Source: Acridotheres tristis (Eukaryota; Chordata; Aves; Passeriformes; Sturnidae). Taken from it: 64,000 nucleotides of DNA. Numbering within the stretch: the first letter of the stretch is position 1; the number at the start of each line of letters is the position of its first letter. This document shows positions 1 through 14,697 of the stretch, in pieces. The position numbers and the translations under genes are program-made. Under the pieces are notes generated by a model, which saw only the letters and a list, made by a program, of their open reading frames with translations, was not told the DNA's origin and searched no databases. The stretch covers positions 62,227,785-62,291,784 of the forward strand of contig CM072885.1 of assembly GCA_037013685.1 (NCBI GenBank), written 5' to 3'.

Positions 1-1264
1 CTATGAATTAATTATGTGTGTTTTGCCACCCACTGCAGATGCCAAACCTTTGAAGTCTTTCACATACTAAGGCTTTAATTTTTTAGTAACTACACAGCTG
101 TTAAATGCTGATCTTGCATTCATAAAGTCCACTGGAAATTTGGGTTGTTGATGCAGTTCAGAAGTTTAGTCCTGAAAAGCTGGATGCATTGGCAGTGATA
201 TCACTAAGATGTTCTCACTTAATCACAAGGCTCTGATTTTGTCAGTCAGTTGCCTGGGATAACTCCACATAAATACGAAGACATTGGAATGGGAAGAGAA
301 TTCAGAAACAAAAAGCACACTGCTTTTCCAGCTGCCTGAAGTCACAGCTTTTTCCTTGGGTATGACTCTCATTCAAGATCATGTTGGGCACTTTGTCCAA
401 AGCTGTAAGAAAAGATACAGTTTGCCATGCTTTTCCAGGAGAAAAAGCAGAGAAGAAAGGTGTTAGGAAAGAGAAACTCATAACACATCTCTTGAGGGAA
501 GGAGGCTGAGAAACACCATGCCCTGAATCCTGGGAGGCACAACATTAGGCTTCTCACAGTGGAGAGAAGGGGAAATTACAGGTATAAAGTTCAATAAAGC
601 AAATCAAGAGGAAAATAAGGGAGGTTTGCTTTCCTCCCATTTAGATGACTGTCTTATTTGCATTAGAATCTGGGTAGATTTCTAGACATCTCCAAACCCA
701 TTTTATTCCTAAACTTTGTCATCCTAGAGCGTCGTTTTTAGTATTGTTCCCAATACATATTGTTCTAAACTATCCAAAATATATTGAAAAATCTTAATTA
801 ATCTTTCATAATGAAGCTGAACAAAATCCCCATGATGTCAGAAGCCAGATTTATGTAGTAGTTTGACACTTTTTTCTCTAGTACAATAGCACTTGCTCCA
901 AATTTCATGAGTCCACAACACACTCTCCGAAGGACCAGGCCACCTCCACGATTCCCATTTTCCCTGCAAAACCAGGCTGTTTTCTTTGGAGCCCACATGT
1001 TTTCTTCATGGTGTCTGACCAGCAGCACAACAAACTCGCCCTCTTCTCCTCCCCACTTCCATTCCTGAATTCCTACCCAGTGACTCTCCTGAAGCGCTGA
1101 GTGCGCGTCAGTCCCTGCTCTGCAGCTGCCAAGAAGCCTGTGAATGGTGCTTGTGGTTTCTGTACCGTGGACACCTGCCCCATAAAGTCTGGCCTGAGAC
1201 CACCAGCTAATCCTGTGCTGGCCACCTGCCAGAAGCACGCAGCCATTCGCCCTCTTGCCGGAGC

Positions 1265-1295
1265 GTGTGCACGTGTGTGCCTGTGTGTGTGTGTG
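1265..1295. repeat. GT-rich simple repeat
   Basis: Alternating purine-pyrimidine tract of mixed GTGTGC/ACGTGTG units that ends in seven pure TG units (1282-1295). It is short and interrupted, so only mildly likely to be length-polymorphic. Confidence 0.8.
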
Positions 1296-4200
1296 AAAAG
1301 CCGTATTTCTTCTCTTTTACTGGTCTATTTTGCACCTGCTGCCAGATAAACAGCATGGGATAAGAGTCTGCTTCATGCCTGACATAATTTTGGGTTTATT
1401 AACTTGCCATTCTTTTTACTCTTGATGGAACCTGACAGGCAAGCAGACAAATACCTAAATTAACTTAGCTCCCAACTGGCATCTAGGCAGGCCAAGAATA
1501 ACACAGAGATAAAATGGAGAGGTGGAGGATGGTGATGGAGTCAAACAGGAGAGAAGTGGGGAGAGCATGAGAGAAGGGAAAAAAATGAACTTTGGACCAG
1601 AGAAGTTTTTTAAAAAAAATTATTATTCAAAGCATAACAACATGACAGAAGGCTGCCAGAAAAACCTCGTCTGTGTGAGGAGGGCAGCGCACACGCAGTG
1701 GGAAAAATTCAGACACACATTTGCCTCTGGGACAGCACAGATTTAATCGCAAGACAACTTCGTAAATGGAAATGAATGCAATGACCTCAGCTCAGGTCGC
1801 AAGAGAGTAGAAGCCCACCAGGTTATGAAACTACTGCAGAAATTAGGCATGCTTGGCAGCATAAGCTTTTGGGAGAGGCCCGCGGATGAGCAAGTTCTGA
1901 GGATTTTATTTCATTTCAAAGGAGGGTGGTCTTTCCATCTCAGGGTCAGCAGCAGGACAGTGCAGTGGGTGTAGAGGTGGAAAGGGAAGCACACAATTTG
2001 GCTGACTGTCACGACCTCTGGATAATTGGAGATTTAACTTTCCATGTCTCAACACTCCCTGAATCTTCCTACACAGGTCAAATCACCAAAAAAATAGATG
2101 GAGGAAAATCTTCCTAGGAGGAGGAAGGCACATAATAGGCATGTTATGACATTCTTCCTTGTCCCATGCCCTGTCACAACAGACACCAGCTATTAAAGTC
2201 TGTAATACAAGGTGGGGAATTGTTGTTCACAACCGGAGCTGTGCAGAGATAACATGCCAAACTGGAACTACTTGGAGTGTTGTGGAAAGAGGGTGCAGTG
2301 AGATTTGGTTAGGCTTGTAAAGAACAGTGAGTTATGTCTGGAGCAAAGGGGTGTGTGCACATGCACACGTACTTGGAGCCACAAGTTGTGTTTCAAATGC
2401 ATCACAGCTCCTTTACAGAAATCATTACGACTCCATCCCAAGACTTTTCATGATAAGGCAAGGCAAAAGAAGTGAGGGAAAGCAAAATCAGCTGCACAGC
2501 CATAATTACAGGGTATATGTGCCTACATCTAAAGTAAAGAGAATGCAAAGCTTGTCATGAGGATCAGAAGCAAAACTTTCCGAAAAGCTCACAGAGGTTT
2601 GTCAAACAGGTTCAAGATGGGGATGAAAAGAAAGCTTCTTCTCATTTGCTTCACAAAAATTGTAGTTCAGTAAGGTGGCTAGTGAGAAGCAATAAACTTT
2701 AAAAATGAAATAGAAGGTGGAATTCTACTTCTATGAAGAATAAAAGAAAAATGTCCTGGCCAAGCTTGCGAGTTCGCATTTGCAGGAATCGTATAAAGTA
2801 CTGCCACTTTAAATGTTTTCTCAGGAGAAGCAAATATTTAATGTTATACTTAAATATCCTAAGTAATTACCCCTGTTCCTCTCAAAAAGTGCCCCACAGG
2901 GTGTCTCAAGGCTGTTTCTTTCTGATAGGCAGTAGCTCTGCAGAGAGGCAACTCACGCTGACATCCTGTCTCAGGATCTGCCAGTGAGCTGAAGGGTGGA
3001 GCATGATTGCTACAGCAACAGCACGTCCAGCTGCAAATGTACGTGCTACCATGAGTTTAAGCAGAGGACACATAGGTAGGCAAAAATACCTGTGGTGATA
3101 AATTACGCATGAAAAAATAAGTGGCCTCCTTCCTGCGGATGCTATCAAACCTGCTTTGCCTGTGCCAGGGGCATATCGGGTATTTTAACATGCACAGAAG
3201 CAAAAAATTACCAGTTGGATACATGGTAGTTGGCCTTGGTTACTTGCTGAAGTGTGGAACCAGTTTTAAAAGACTTCATTGTGCTGTGTCAATGTTTCAT
3301 GTCACCTGAACTGAAAATGTGGTATCACTGTTAAGGTAGAGTTTATAAGCAAGGCATTTCCCAAAAGTACTACTCTGTTTTGCACTGACTGCACTTTTGG
3401 GCTGTTTTGTTGCCCCATCTTCTCCCTCCTTCTTTCCCTACCAAAGAAATAAAAAGAAAAATAGACTCCTAGCTCTATTCTTTACAAACTGGTTCAGAGT
3501 ACTGAAGTAAAAGAAAACCATCAATGTTAGATATCACCATGGCTGGAATGATAGAATGAAATCCATATTTTAGAATATTTTCTTGCTTGCCTTCTATCTC
3601 CCCGTTCCCAGGACACAGCTGTGCCTCTGAAATAGGTTGCCCATTGGTACCAGGTGGCTATTTCCTATTCTAACCACAGTGCTCACAATATATCCCCTTC
3701 TAATTCCTCAGTGTGACTTCCAAAGAGACAAACAAATGATTGCCCCTCAAAAGAATTCCTCTCAAATTTTCTACCAATTAAGTTCAAAGCTTGCTTGGGC
3801 AGGTCTTTGAGAGTTTAATCATTGCAGTGTAAGAAATGATGCAGTGCAGACAGAATTGTTTAATGCTTATGATGAAGCACCCAGTACTCTATATATTTGT
3901 TTTGATTTAAAGAGCTTTAAATAATCTAGGATGTATATAATGCAGTGGGGTTGGGGAATTTCACTTTATTCTTTAAGAGCAAAATTTCTTCCTTATCTCC
4001 CTGGATATGAAGGAGGCAACAATAAATTATCTGCTTTTCATTAGGTTCACCATCATATATAGAAGATTAGGGGGAAAAAAGCTAATAATACTTTCCTATT
4101 ATATCAAAGGCTTTAAAATTTTTGCCTTTTTATTGCTTATATCTGGATAAATAATTCCTTGGTAACAAAACGCACTTCATAGCAGCAATACATCCAGCTC

Positions 4201-6665
4201 CTAAAACAAGAGAACTGAACAGATAATAAATGCAGGTTTAGGTTTTAACAACTTCATCTAGACAACAGATAAGGAAATCACACTGTTTCATCAAGATGTT
4301 CCCTAATTCCTTCACTTTTCTTTCAGAGAAGGAATTAAAGAACACAACAAGATTTTAGGGAATAAGCTTCGTGAGCCTGATATAGCCATTGTTATGTCAT
4401 GACATTTATCCCTGATTTTAAAGACCATGAAAAGACACTTAGAGTGATCATTGACTGATAATGAGCTTGGCTTGGCTAAGAAATAGAGTCCGACTGGTCA
4501 ACCAGATATGTTTGGCCATTCAGGCATTGTCATCCTAAGGTATTTGATCAAGGTGAGCCATGCAGCCAAGGTTTGTGTGTATCCAGGTTCCTAAAACAGC
4601 TTGTTGGGACACCTAAAATCCTGTTAGGTATTGTTTTGCTCACTGGGCAGTAGAAGCCAAAATGTTCTTGGCAATGTAGTAATAAGGAGACATTAATTCC
4701 CCTTGCCCTCCCCAGATCCACCATCTGGGTCTGGTGTAAAATTCCTAGGAAATTATGGACTGGAGTATGACTGGAGATTGAATGTGCTCTCCCTAAAAAA
4801 GCCAATGGACATAGAAATGGGCAATAAGGTTTGGCTTTTTCTCCTTTCTGCAACTGATATACTAAAATGTTTTGAGCAAAGTTGTGAATAGAGGCAAAAT
4901 CTATATTAAATCTAACTCTGCATCCTAGACTGAATTGTCGTCTTTTCTGCTGCTCACTTCACTAAAACTTTTGCCCCACACTTGACATTCACCTCAGCCA
5001 TGCCTTGACAACGTCTCACCCCCAAATTAGGGCAGATCTCTCTCATTTTTGGTTTGAGCTCAAGGATTCTCAGTTTCAAGTTGGGGCAGTTGTTTTTCCA
5101 TCAAGCATATCTGTAGAAGCATATCTAGTTTTCTTCCTCAACAACACTTAACCTTCACACTTGATTAAAACTATTATACTTCAATCACTAAAACATTTAA
5201 TAGAATCTCTTCTGCATTTTATAGACATCTGGTTGAACTCAAAAGTTCAGGGTACAGTGTACTGATGTAACAATATGAACCTGTGTTAAAAATATTGGCA
5301 TCATTTCTCAGATATTTCCATTAATTTACAAGAGTTTTTCTCCAGATGTTGATTTCCTCTGTTTCAATATAGACACATAACAAGTGAAGCCTGGGACATG
5401 AAACACCTTACTCCCCATACCTGCTGAGTTAGAGTTTAGTCCTGGGCCATGCAGGCAGCCAGCCTATCACCCAGGTTTGAAATTTTCCATGACTATTCCG
5501 ACTGAAGACAAGTTTCTATAACTGAAGAAGACGAACCTATGTCATGTTCCACTTTATAATTGCACTGACTGATCCTTCACTTGCCTTTGGTCTAGTTTTC
5601 ATTGTTTTATTTTCAAAAGACAATAAAAATTTATTCCAGTTTTGTTACCTTGTGAAATAGAGGAAAAACTTGATGCAGATAAAGCACTGTTTAGGCAGGA
5701 AGAATGAAGTATAACTTTAATATGTTTAAAATATGTGTGTTAGTACACCAGCTCTTATGTGTGAAAGTGCAGAAAAGACAGCATAACATCCAGAATTGCT
5801 AGAGAAAGAATCAATTTCTGTATGTATGAGTATGCAAAAAAATTTAAAAATCTCACAGTAGAATTAAGAGATGCAAATATGCTCAACCATTTCTCACATT
5901 TTTTCCTGTCATCTACCTCCCCAGATTGTATGTATTTTGCATGGTGTAGGGAAAAACATCTGCTTTTTCTTCCTTCCTTCACTCAGTGCTCATTTCCATC
6001 AAGGTGCCTGGGGAGCTGTGGTGCATCACTGTCCTTTCTGCTGGCAGTCTCTGCAGGACAAGCTGAGAGCTCCTGCATTCCCCACTGCCTCTGGCTCAGG
6101 AAACCTCCACACCACAAATTGCTGGAGCTGTGGGAGGCTATTCTCTGGAAGTTCTACTGCTTTAAGCTATTTCACTTTTCCTTTCCAGCATCCAGTGTGA
6201 CTGCTGGCTGAGACAAGTTACGGGATCAGCTGTCTGAGCTGCTGGGCCTGCTCTATTGCTCATCAAACTCCACAGAGACTCTTGGTTTATTTGATATTGC
6301 ATAAGGTAATGAATAAAGGGGTAGACCACCCTGGCCATCAACATATCCAGGGGTATGTATTCATGAAAAAGGACAGATGTGTTTTCTGCTTGTACCCTGA
6401 GACCATGGCTGTAGAGGGACTAATAAAAGCACAGCAGCTGCCATAACAGCACAGCTGCCCAGCTGAAAAGGTGCTGTGGCACAGAGAGATGGATTACAAA
6501 ACCCTCGGGCAAGCAGAAGAGCAATCATGCAAGGCACTTACTCCATGTATTATGCATGTTTGAGAACATTTAGACCACAGAGTCTTTTTTGTGCAAGGTA
6601 AGAGATGGATGCTGGCCAGTGTTTTTCCATAGATGGATTGACAGACAAATATGCCATGTGTAAAG

Positions 6666-6701
6666 CCTGGATGATGAAGCAAACCTGGATGATGCAGCAA
6701 T
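6666..6701. repeat. 18-bp tandem duplication
   Basis: Two adjacent 18-bp copies beginning CCTGGATGATG (6666-6683 and 6684-6701) that differ at a few positions. It has no visible gene context. Confidence 0.7.
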
Positions 6702-8232
6702 TGCACAACTGCAGGACAGTGGTCTGACTGTGAGAAAGAAAGAGCCTTGAATCTCTTAGTTTCAATGTGGGTCTCCATAATTATAATAAAGGCTGTATAA
6801 GGAAATCAGGCAATCTATTTAAACTGGCTTCATACTGTACATTTAATAATACTTTTGTCCAGAGCAGTTAGCAAATGTCATTTTAGTGACAACAATACTT
6901 TCTTTATTTCTCATCAGTTTTTCCCAGCTTAATTTAATCCTCTAAGTAATTTCTTTCTTTTCTAGTGTTTATATTTTTCAAGCTTCTGTAAGGTCTTACC
7001 TATTTTTCCCCCGGGCCCCCTCCTTCCTCTGATTTACTTATTACTAAGCCAGGTTGCAGACAAATGCTTGGTTGAATCCCTAAAGCAAGTTATGACAGAC
7101 ATGCATAAAACAAACACACGTACACACACCCTGAACTGCCCAGAGCACAGACAGGATGCAGCCACGGCTCAGCAATTGCTGATTCTCACTGCTCCAAACT
7201 TTGACACAATAAGATGCTGGGACCTAGCTGAGAGTGTCCTACTAATCCCAGAAATTTTTTAGTCTTTAAATTACGTAAATGCAAGAAGCTGCCACATTTC
7301 CATGCTGTATTAAAACGTGGAGGAAACAAACAAACACACTCTTAAAACTATTTTAAAACATATGTTTTGAATCTCACTGGGTCTGATTATTTCTTTGAGG
7401 AACCAGTCACATCTATAAAGTATGGTTTTTTACTTAGTACTTTCTAAAGAGGGTTTTACAAATTGCTATTGCTGACATTGACAAATGCAGGCACAGAGAT
7501 ACACATACACACAGTTGTTCTGCTTCTTTGACAAATATTATATCAGGAAAGAAATGGTTGTGGACTTGGGAGACTGTTTTCTTTGCCTTGTTCTGCTAAA
7601 GATTTTCTTCACCATGGTAGTCACTTACTTCAATCAAGCTGGGGGGGGTGGTTTATGGCAGAGTCACATAAACATGTACAGATGGCCCAGAAACATTTTC
7701 AAAGGTGCCCATCTAGCTAAATTTCAAAGCTGAGCACTACTTAAAGATCCTATGCAAATTCTGGTCTGAATGTCTTTTGGGGACATTCTCCTTCCTCCCA
7801 ACTAGAAAACAGGAATCATCAATTCTTTCTTCAGAGTGTGGGGAGGGTGATGCAGAAATTAAATGAGAAAGGTCACTGAGACTGGAATCAAAAAAGAACA
7901 GCTTCTAATAAGGAACTGGTATGGAGAGATCTTGTATCAAAAGTATTCTCTGTCATATTGGGACATCACAGAGTACTCTTAATATTTTCTCTTTTAATCT
8001 CCATGCAGTTATGACAATGTGTTGATCTTTTTAACTAAAATGTCTCTCACTTCTTCAGCTGCAAGAATAGATCATGTGACAGCAAAGGCCACCAGTGAAA
8101 GCTATGTACAGTGATGTACATGATGTGATGATTTGTTGAGTCAGAAGTCCACGGAGAAGTGGTTCTGGGGCCATGTTTGTGGAATGAAAAAGCATTTCTA
8201 CCCATGATCATCCTTTCTCTATGAACTGGAAT

Positions 8233-8530
8233 TCACAGAATTCTCAGAGAACCACAGAATGGTTTGGGTTGGAAGGGACCTTAAAAATCATCCAGCTCCC
8301 ACTCCCTGCCATGGGCAGGGACATCTTCCACTATCCCAGGTTGCTCAGAGCCCCATCCAACCCCTGGAACATTTCCAGGGATGGGGCAGCCACAGCTTCT
8401 CTGGGAAACCTGTGCCAGGGCCTCACCACCCTCTCAGTAAATAATTTCTTCCTGATATCCAACCTAAACCTAATATCTGTCAGGTTGAAGCCATTTCCCC
8501 TTGTCCTACCTCTGTATTGAACATCCCTGC
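8233..8530 (-). mobile_element. CR1 LINE fragment, 3' end
   Basis: On the plus strand this starts at the element's 3' end (CACAGAATGGTTTGGGTTGG, then AAGGGACCTTAAAAATCATC) and continues through the usual avian CR1 3' UTR and ORF2-tail blocks: GGGCAGGGACATCTTCCACT near 8312, CCCAGGTTGCTCAGAGCCCC near 8335, and GCCATTTCCCCTTGTCCTAC near 8490. The element is therefore on the minus strand and 5'-truncated, as nearly all CR1 copies are. It no longer encodes a reverse transcriptase. The boundary at 8530 is approximate. Confidence 0.93.
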
Positions 8531-11500
8531 TTGATATTTTGTCTGTTCATGAAACAATTTCCCTTCCTCTTTTCTGAGTCCAGTCTGCTCAGAGACAGCA
8601 ATGTAGCTATCCCTGTTCAAATACAAAATCAGGTTCACCTCAAACCTTTCATCCACCATGTAAAATGGTCCCTGTAAGAATTAAACTATCTTGAAATTGC
8701 TAGATTGTTAAATTTCTCTGTTTGGGCCTGTCTGGCTGAGAAGTATCTTCAGAACCACTACTAGTGTAACAGAGAACAAAGTTTTGAGATTCATTAGTAG
8801 TAAGACCTTTTAATAAATAGTACTCAGCTAGGTTAAAAGGAGGTTCTAGATTTCAAATTCTCATACCAAACAGATAAAGCATGGAACCAACAGGAATAAA
8901 AACTGCTGCTGAGTTAAGGAGGTGTCTGAAGAAAGACTCAGTACCATGCTCTGGCTGATGTGGTGGTGTTGATTCAGTGTTTCTGTGTCCTGCAGAAAGT
9001 TTATAAGGTAAACATGGCTCTCATAAGGTTTGTCAGCAGAAGCGCCTCAAACACCACTTGGTGTGAATTTACCCAGGGACACTGTGGGTAATCCTTGCTC
9101 AGAACTTGCTCCTGAACTGCAATACTTGCTCTGACTCAATGCTCTGTGCATTCTCAGGGCCCTCTGATGTGAATGTGTGTCTTGCCCAAGGCTAAATGTG
9201 CCCATGCCTGCCCAAATACACTTGTTGGAGATGTACAAAATCGAAGTTGCACATATGCTCCAAGAGCCTCTTGCTCGAGATAACCCTTCTCTTGTGAAAA
9301 GGGGGGATAAAAGAGAATATATTCCTTCTTGTTTTCTCAAAAAACTTTAAGATGTTTTCAGCAAACATCCCAGAAACTTTTGTTGAGCTACGTTTTTTAA
9401 GAAATGCACTAAAAAATATTATTGTGATTTTATGATGAGCACTTCTATTTATTTGACATAAAGTTTTCCTTAAAATGGCCTGGGTGGATAGTATGTGATT
9501 AGTTCCACTCACTGGAGATACAGTCCTGTGAAAATACTGACTGATCATCTACTTTTCCATCACTAGATTAAAAAAAAATCCTGTGATCAGAATTCTCCTT
9601 TTTTTTATCCCTCTATGCATTCTTTCCAATATTCCACCAAGACTTAGAAAAAAGCTGACGAAAATATAACATTTATTTAAACCTTATATATAGTGAGATT
9701 TTGTTTAAAATAAAATGAAAAAAAGATCAGTCTTTGTTCCTCTGGAACTAAAAACTGTGACTTATGTTGTCTTTTACAGGTATGAAATTGGCTTGCACAA
9801 TCTTTCAAAATTACCAAACCAAACTGGGGCAAAAATTACACTGAAAATTTGAGATCTGAGCATCGCTGTTGACAAGAAAGTCTGAAGTCATAACAGCACC
9901 AAAGGTAATGCCACTGATTTCCCAAGATCGAATTTAGGCTTTCTGCCCAACAGCACTATTTTTCTATAGACCCCATGGGCCCTTTTCGACTGGCACCCAC
10001 AAATATGATGCTCTGTACTTCCCCTTTTCTCCTACATCTGCAATGTCACAGAATAATCTCTAAATAGAAGCAGAAGGTAAACACAATATTTTAACATTAA
10101 TCTTGTTTTGTTACTTGTAACAGATGAAGACAACATCTGCTCTGGTCCAGTTCCAAGCCATTCTTTTATTGTTTTTCAGATGCTCATACATTTATTCTCT
10201 GAAACTGGAATTCTCAAAACTTTTACTCATGCCATAAAGAAATGTGTTTCCATTCCCTCATTCTTGAGTTCTCTCTTTCTCTCACACACACACAGAGGAT
10301 AAAAAAGAGATTATCCTCTCTTCTGTGAAGAAGTTTGAATGGTTGGAGTGCAAATCTTCAAGGTATGCTACTTTCTAAAGTCAAGCTTTATCAATTAATT
10401 ATAAAGTATAATTTTATAATTATTAATTATAAAATGCCAAGTTTGAGATAATAGTTCAGTTATTATCAAATTAAGAGAGCTAACTACCTGCATGCATTAA
10501 GACAGTTCTTTATCCTTGATGCACTTTCTGAGGATTTTAATTAAGGGATACAGGCATTGAAGTTTTTCTTGATTTTGTTGCTTCACATAACTGTGCAGTA
10601 ATTGAGACTACTCTTTCCAATCTGATTTTTAAATCTCACTAACACTGATGAGCCAGATAGGTCTTCAAGTTGTTCAGTTCAGTTGTTTTTGAGTTTTACC
10701 TTTCTAAATGAGCCCATAACAGCCACAGCAAAGACACCCACCATAAGGATACACGGATACCTGCAAAGCAAACACAGACTGGGAGTCTCACTCAGTGTCT
10801 GAGCTGCAGTTGTTCTTGTGTGCTAGAGCATCCCACAGCTGCTTCCAAAAATTTCACACTGATGCTTTGTGGCAGTGGAGTGTCCTCACACGCTCCTTTC
10901 CAGAGAAGATGTCACAAAAGCAGTAATTAACAATCAGATTGAACATTAAATGATTCTCTAGATTTTTTTGCCTGTCAAGTCAATAACCAAGGAGCACTGT
11001 TTTAGCAATTCCTGTAGTCTCATCCTTGTGTATGCCTTCAGGTCTCCCTTAGGTGTGGATATCACCTTTGTCCAACAGAACCAGTCATTACATTTATGAA
11101 TTCTATTTGTGATGTTCAGCTCTGGAAATATACACAGGTAGTTTTGCTTTCGTGCTTTACTGCCACAGTGCCTCAGGAATGCTGTCCAAAAGAGGAACTT
11201 ACTGTGCACACAGGTGGATGCTCTGTTTCTCAGAGAACAGTCACAGACATATAAAGGCACAGAAGACATGAAAATATTTGTCATGAGGCTTGTCTCCAAA
11301 CATATGGAGAGAATTGCATCCTTAGGCTATTTGTATCTTCTCTACCAGTTTGTGCATCTGTTCTGTAAATTCTTCCATTATTTGCCTAATCCCCAGAAAA
11401 GGACTTTACCTGCAACACTACCTTCCTTATACCTCTTTACACTCACAAAGGGCATAGCCTGGGACATCTGAGTTCTCTCTTGTCCACATTATTCAAAGAA

Positions 11501-14500
11501 AACCTTCCCTGTCCTGCTTCAGTAAATTCACCCCCATTCAAAAGAAAACACAAAAACAAAACAACAACAAAAAAACAAACCCAAAAAGTTTGCCAATTCT
11601 TTTTTGTAACTTATCATTCATTTTTTCCCCCAAGACATATCAGAAATGGTTCTTTTTTCCATGACTTCACTTAATTTTAGTTCATCAACTTCAATGTGGG
11701 TTATCTATAATTTCTATATGTCTGTAGTTCCAGCTATCTCATTTCTATTACCTTGTTCTATTTTGTTACAAAGATAAAACAGCTTTCTGTATGAACCATA
11801 AAAAAATAAAAACATTTCATTTGTAGACTCATGGTCAATTCTGGCTGTGAACAATTTGTCTGACGAATGTGAGTCTTTGAGAGCCAAATCTCTCCAAGTT
11901 CTATTGTCTTTCTCCTAATATGATCATTGCCTCAGATTATTATGTGTCACAGATCTGTTTACTGATCTGTGGCTTCTGACAAGCTCTGCAAGACATTCTG
12001 ACGTAAATTCCTGTTTCAACACTCCCCAGGCCCATTTTTTTACAGCTTTGAAGCTTTTCTTAGAGGAGTGAAACAACAAGTTTTATAGCTTTTTTTTAAA
12101 CCTTTTTGATTGTCCTACCCTTTCTCATGCTTTAATTCTGTTCTGTAATAAAATAGCCACAAACTACTGGAAAAAGCAAGTATATGAAAACCACCACTGT
12201 AAAAAATCAGATTTCATATCATCTGGGGGTGTCTCTATGGTTGGTGTCTTTTATTCACATATACGGACTAATGTGATGCTCCAAATATTATCTGTTCCTC
12301 TCCATACACCTAGGGGGGGTTGACTTGACCAGAGTTGCTCTGTTTTTCAATGACTCAGTCAATTTTAGTGGTGATATTATAAATTTTACACAGCATTGAG
12401 ATGTGTTTCAAATGCTATCTTACTGGCAGCACAAAGCATAACTAAAAAATTCAGGTAGGCTCTGAAAAAATGTAGATCCCTGTGGCTGCTTGCTTGAATG
12501 ATGAATGTTGAAGTTATAGCAGCAATGTTGAGAAACAGTAAGAAGTGAATGGTGAAAAGCTTTAAAAAGAGTAGAATTGCATTCCATGGTGTCTGAGATG
12601 CCTGTAGCAGAATTAAAACTGGGGAGATTTCCAAAAGGTTTGGGTAGATTTTTCAAAAAACATAGAATTTACATGACTGAAATAGAGAAACAGGAGATTT
12701 TAGCCTTTGCTCCATTCCTTCATTACTGCAGCTTCCAAGAAAAGGGACAGATAGGGATGAGTCACTGTCCCTCTCCACTTGCCATGCCAATTCTGACTTT
12801 CCAGAGCCCCATTTGGAGGCCAAAACTGCAAAGAACTGTCCTGACTTTGTTCTCCTCTCACTTCAGGAAAACCACCATGAAATCTATAAATGGCAACAGC
12901 TTGGTGACTTCCACACTAAACTGCCTTAGGAGAAGAAAGAGTTTTGTTATGCCTTTAAAGAAGCTTGAAGAGATATACTAAAGAGGTGCTCTTGGGTGAT
13001 TTCACCCCCTTGAGTCTATGTACCATAGCATGAGAAGCTCACATATTCTGTAAAGAAAATAATGAAACAAGCCTTAATCTCACTGACTGGCTCTATGCAG
13101 GACAGAAGTTCAGGCTTCATGCAAGCTTTGAAAATGCTGTAGGAATAATTTCTTTAACCGTTTGGAGGGAGAAGGAGGTGAGGAAAGATGAGTTTAAATA
13201 TATAATTTAAACAGCTTTCAAGAAGAAATGGAGCCTTTCAGTGATGTTTGAGATGGCAACTGCTTTTTTAATGCTATACTGGCATAGCAGTAATGGAAAA
13301 TACGCCTCAGTGGAAAAAAAAAAAAGAAGGAGGTTTCATCATTAAAGGTGTGGCAAAAGGTTTTGTAAATTAAATCATAAATCAGTCAACTTTTAGTTCA
13401 ATTAGTCCAGCCAAAAATACTCCTATTAAAAAAAAGTCACTTCAGAGTTTAAGGAAAGCCATAAATCATTGCCTAATCACAGTTTTTAGTACCTTAGAAT
13501 AAAGTACCCTCCCAGTACTGCCCACCAAGCTGGCGTGTGAGTGGAGTTAATAGGGAGCTTGCCAAAAGTTTTGAAGTGAAAACCATAGGGGTTTTACTCT
13601 TTCATTCAAAAAACACATTAGAGACCTTGGCTATAAATCTTAGCATGACCTGTGGCACTGTTTAATCAATTTACTTCATGGCCTCAAGGGAGATGGTGTA
13701 TATCTTAGCCTGTGGTCCCTTTCTGAACATACACAGCAGACCCCACCACCTCCCCAACAAATCCAACTGCTAATTATTGAACAAATTCACTCTAGTGTTT
13801 TAATTAAAGCAGTATTTCTTATTTTAATTTGTGACACTGTATCAGGTTACTCAGGGCTCTGTTTATAGTGTAGGGAACATGTGGAACAAGTCAAGTTATG
13901 GCAGGCAGCGAGCTCTAAGAAATAAAATTTGGCTTCCTATCCAATTTGCAGTAATGTTGTGTACTGTGGACACCAGCCTTGTGCATCTGATTCAGGGTGA
14001 AACTTGTATGCCATTTTTTAGAGAAAATCATCCCCCACCTCAAGTGGACTCTTGGAAGAGCACAATGAATGCATGCCAGATAACATAAACCATCCTTTTC
14101 CTGAATCCCCCTGGTCCAGAGAGCAGGAAGTCATAGAAACACTGCAGAAAAAGCAACTCTGCGGTGTCCTGGACCTCTGATTAGTGACAGAGAGGAGCAT
14201 TTTTAGCCTCTTACTAGCACTGAGTGTCAGCTCCTCATGCAGGGAGGGAAGCCTGACACAGCTACAGCTGCTCCTCATCCTCCACAGCACCCAACAATTA
14301 CCTGCTGCTTGTAATCATTGCACAGCTCAACAGTGGTCATGTCCACTCCAGCCTAGCACACACGGAGGATGAGCAAGAATGGGAGCTGCACCTTGGTGTC
14401 TACATGGCTGAGATTTTCTTCAGCATTTCATACAGGATTTACACTGGCCTTGTCCAGGTGAACTGATTTGGATCAGGCTGATTTGAGGGGTTTTGATGGG

Positions 14501-14633
14501 TTATTTCTGTCTTTTTTCAGAATTATAATGAGCAAACTTTCTTTTTCTCCCAAGCCCTTGGGAGCGGAAAGCATGAGTGTGACCCCATCACCTTGTTCTA
14601 AAGTTAGAGGGTGCTCCTAATGGCAGCAGTAAT
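8531..14633. other. non-coding background, no gene seen
   Basis: AT-rich sequence without recognisable genes or transposons. The longest open frames are 134 codons (12577-12981, +) and 118 codons (9192-9548, -). Neither shows a domain, signal peptide or convincing start context. An A-rich, C-interrupted tract lies at about 11549-11588. Confidence 0.55.
10412..10434. repeat. short AT-rich inverted repeat
   Basis: Perfect 10-bp arms (TTTTATAATT at 10412-10421 and its reverse complement at 10425-10434) around a 3-bp spacer. All bases are A or T, so it can arise by chance in this composition. It lacks the T-run expected of a terminator. Confidence 0.7.
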
Positions 14634-14697
14634 GCAAAGATCCACTATTCCCTATTACTTTTACAGCAAAGATCCACTATTCTCTATTACTTTCACA
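14634..14697. repeat. 32-bp tandem duplication, two copies
   Basis: Two adjacent 32-bp units starting GCAAAGATCCACTATT (14634-14665 and 14666-14697). They differ at two positions, both C/T changes. The near identity suggests a fairly recent replication-slippage duplication. Confidence 0.9.

Larger units (their letters stand above)
1..8232. other. non-coding background, no gene seen
   Basis: AT-rich sequence with frequent stops in all frames. The longest open frames are 129 codons (5822-6211, +) and an overlapping 109-codon frame in another phase (5871-6200, +), neither with a recognisable domain. I see no CR1 piece, LTR or RNA gene here. Only a GT-rich tract near 1265 and a small duplication at 6666 stand out. 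The stretch could be intergenic or intronic; nothing in it decides which. Confidence 0.6.

Noticed and set aside
5822..6211. 129-codon plus-strand frame with cysteine-rich segments
   Set aside because: No recognisable family, an overlapping frame of similar size in another phase, and no supporting splice or promoter signals.
12577..12981. 134-codon plus-strand frame as a gene
   Set aside because: No domain was recognised and the length is expected by chance in 64 kb on six frames.
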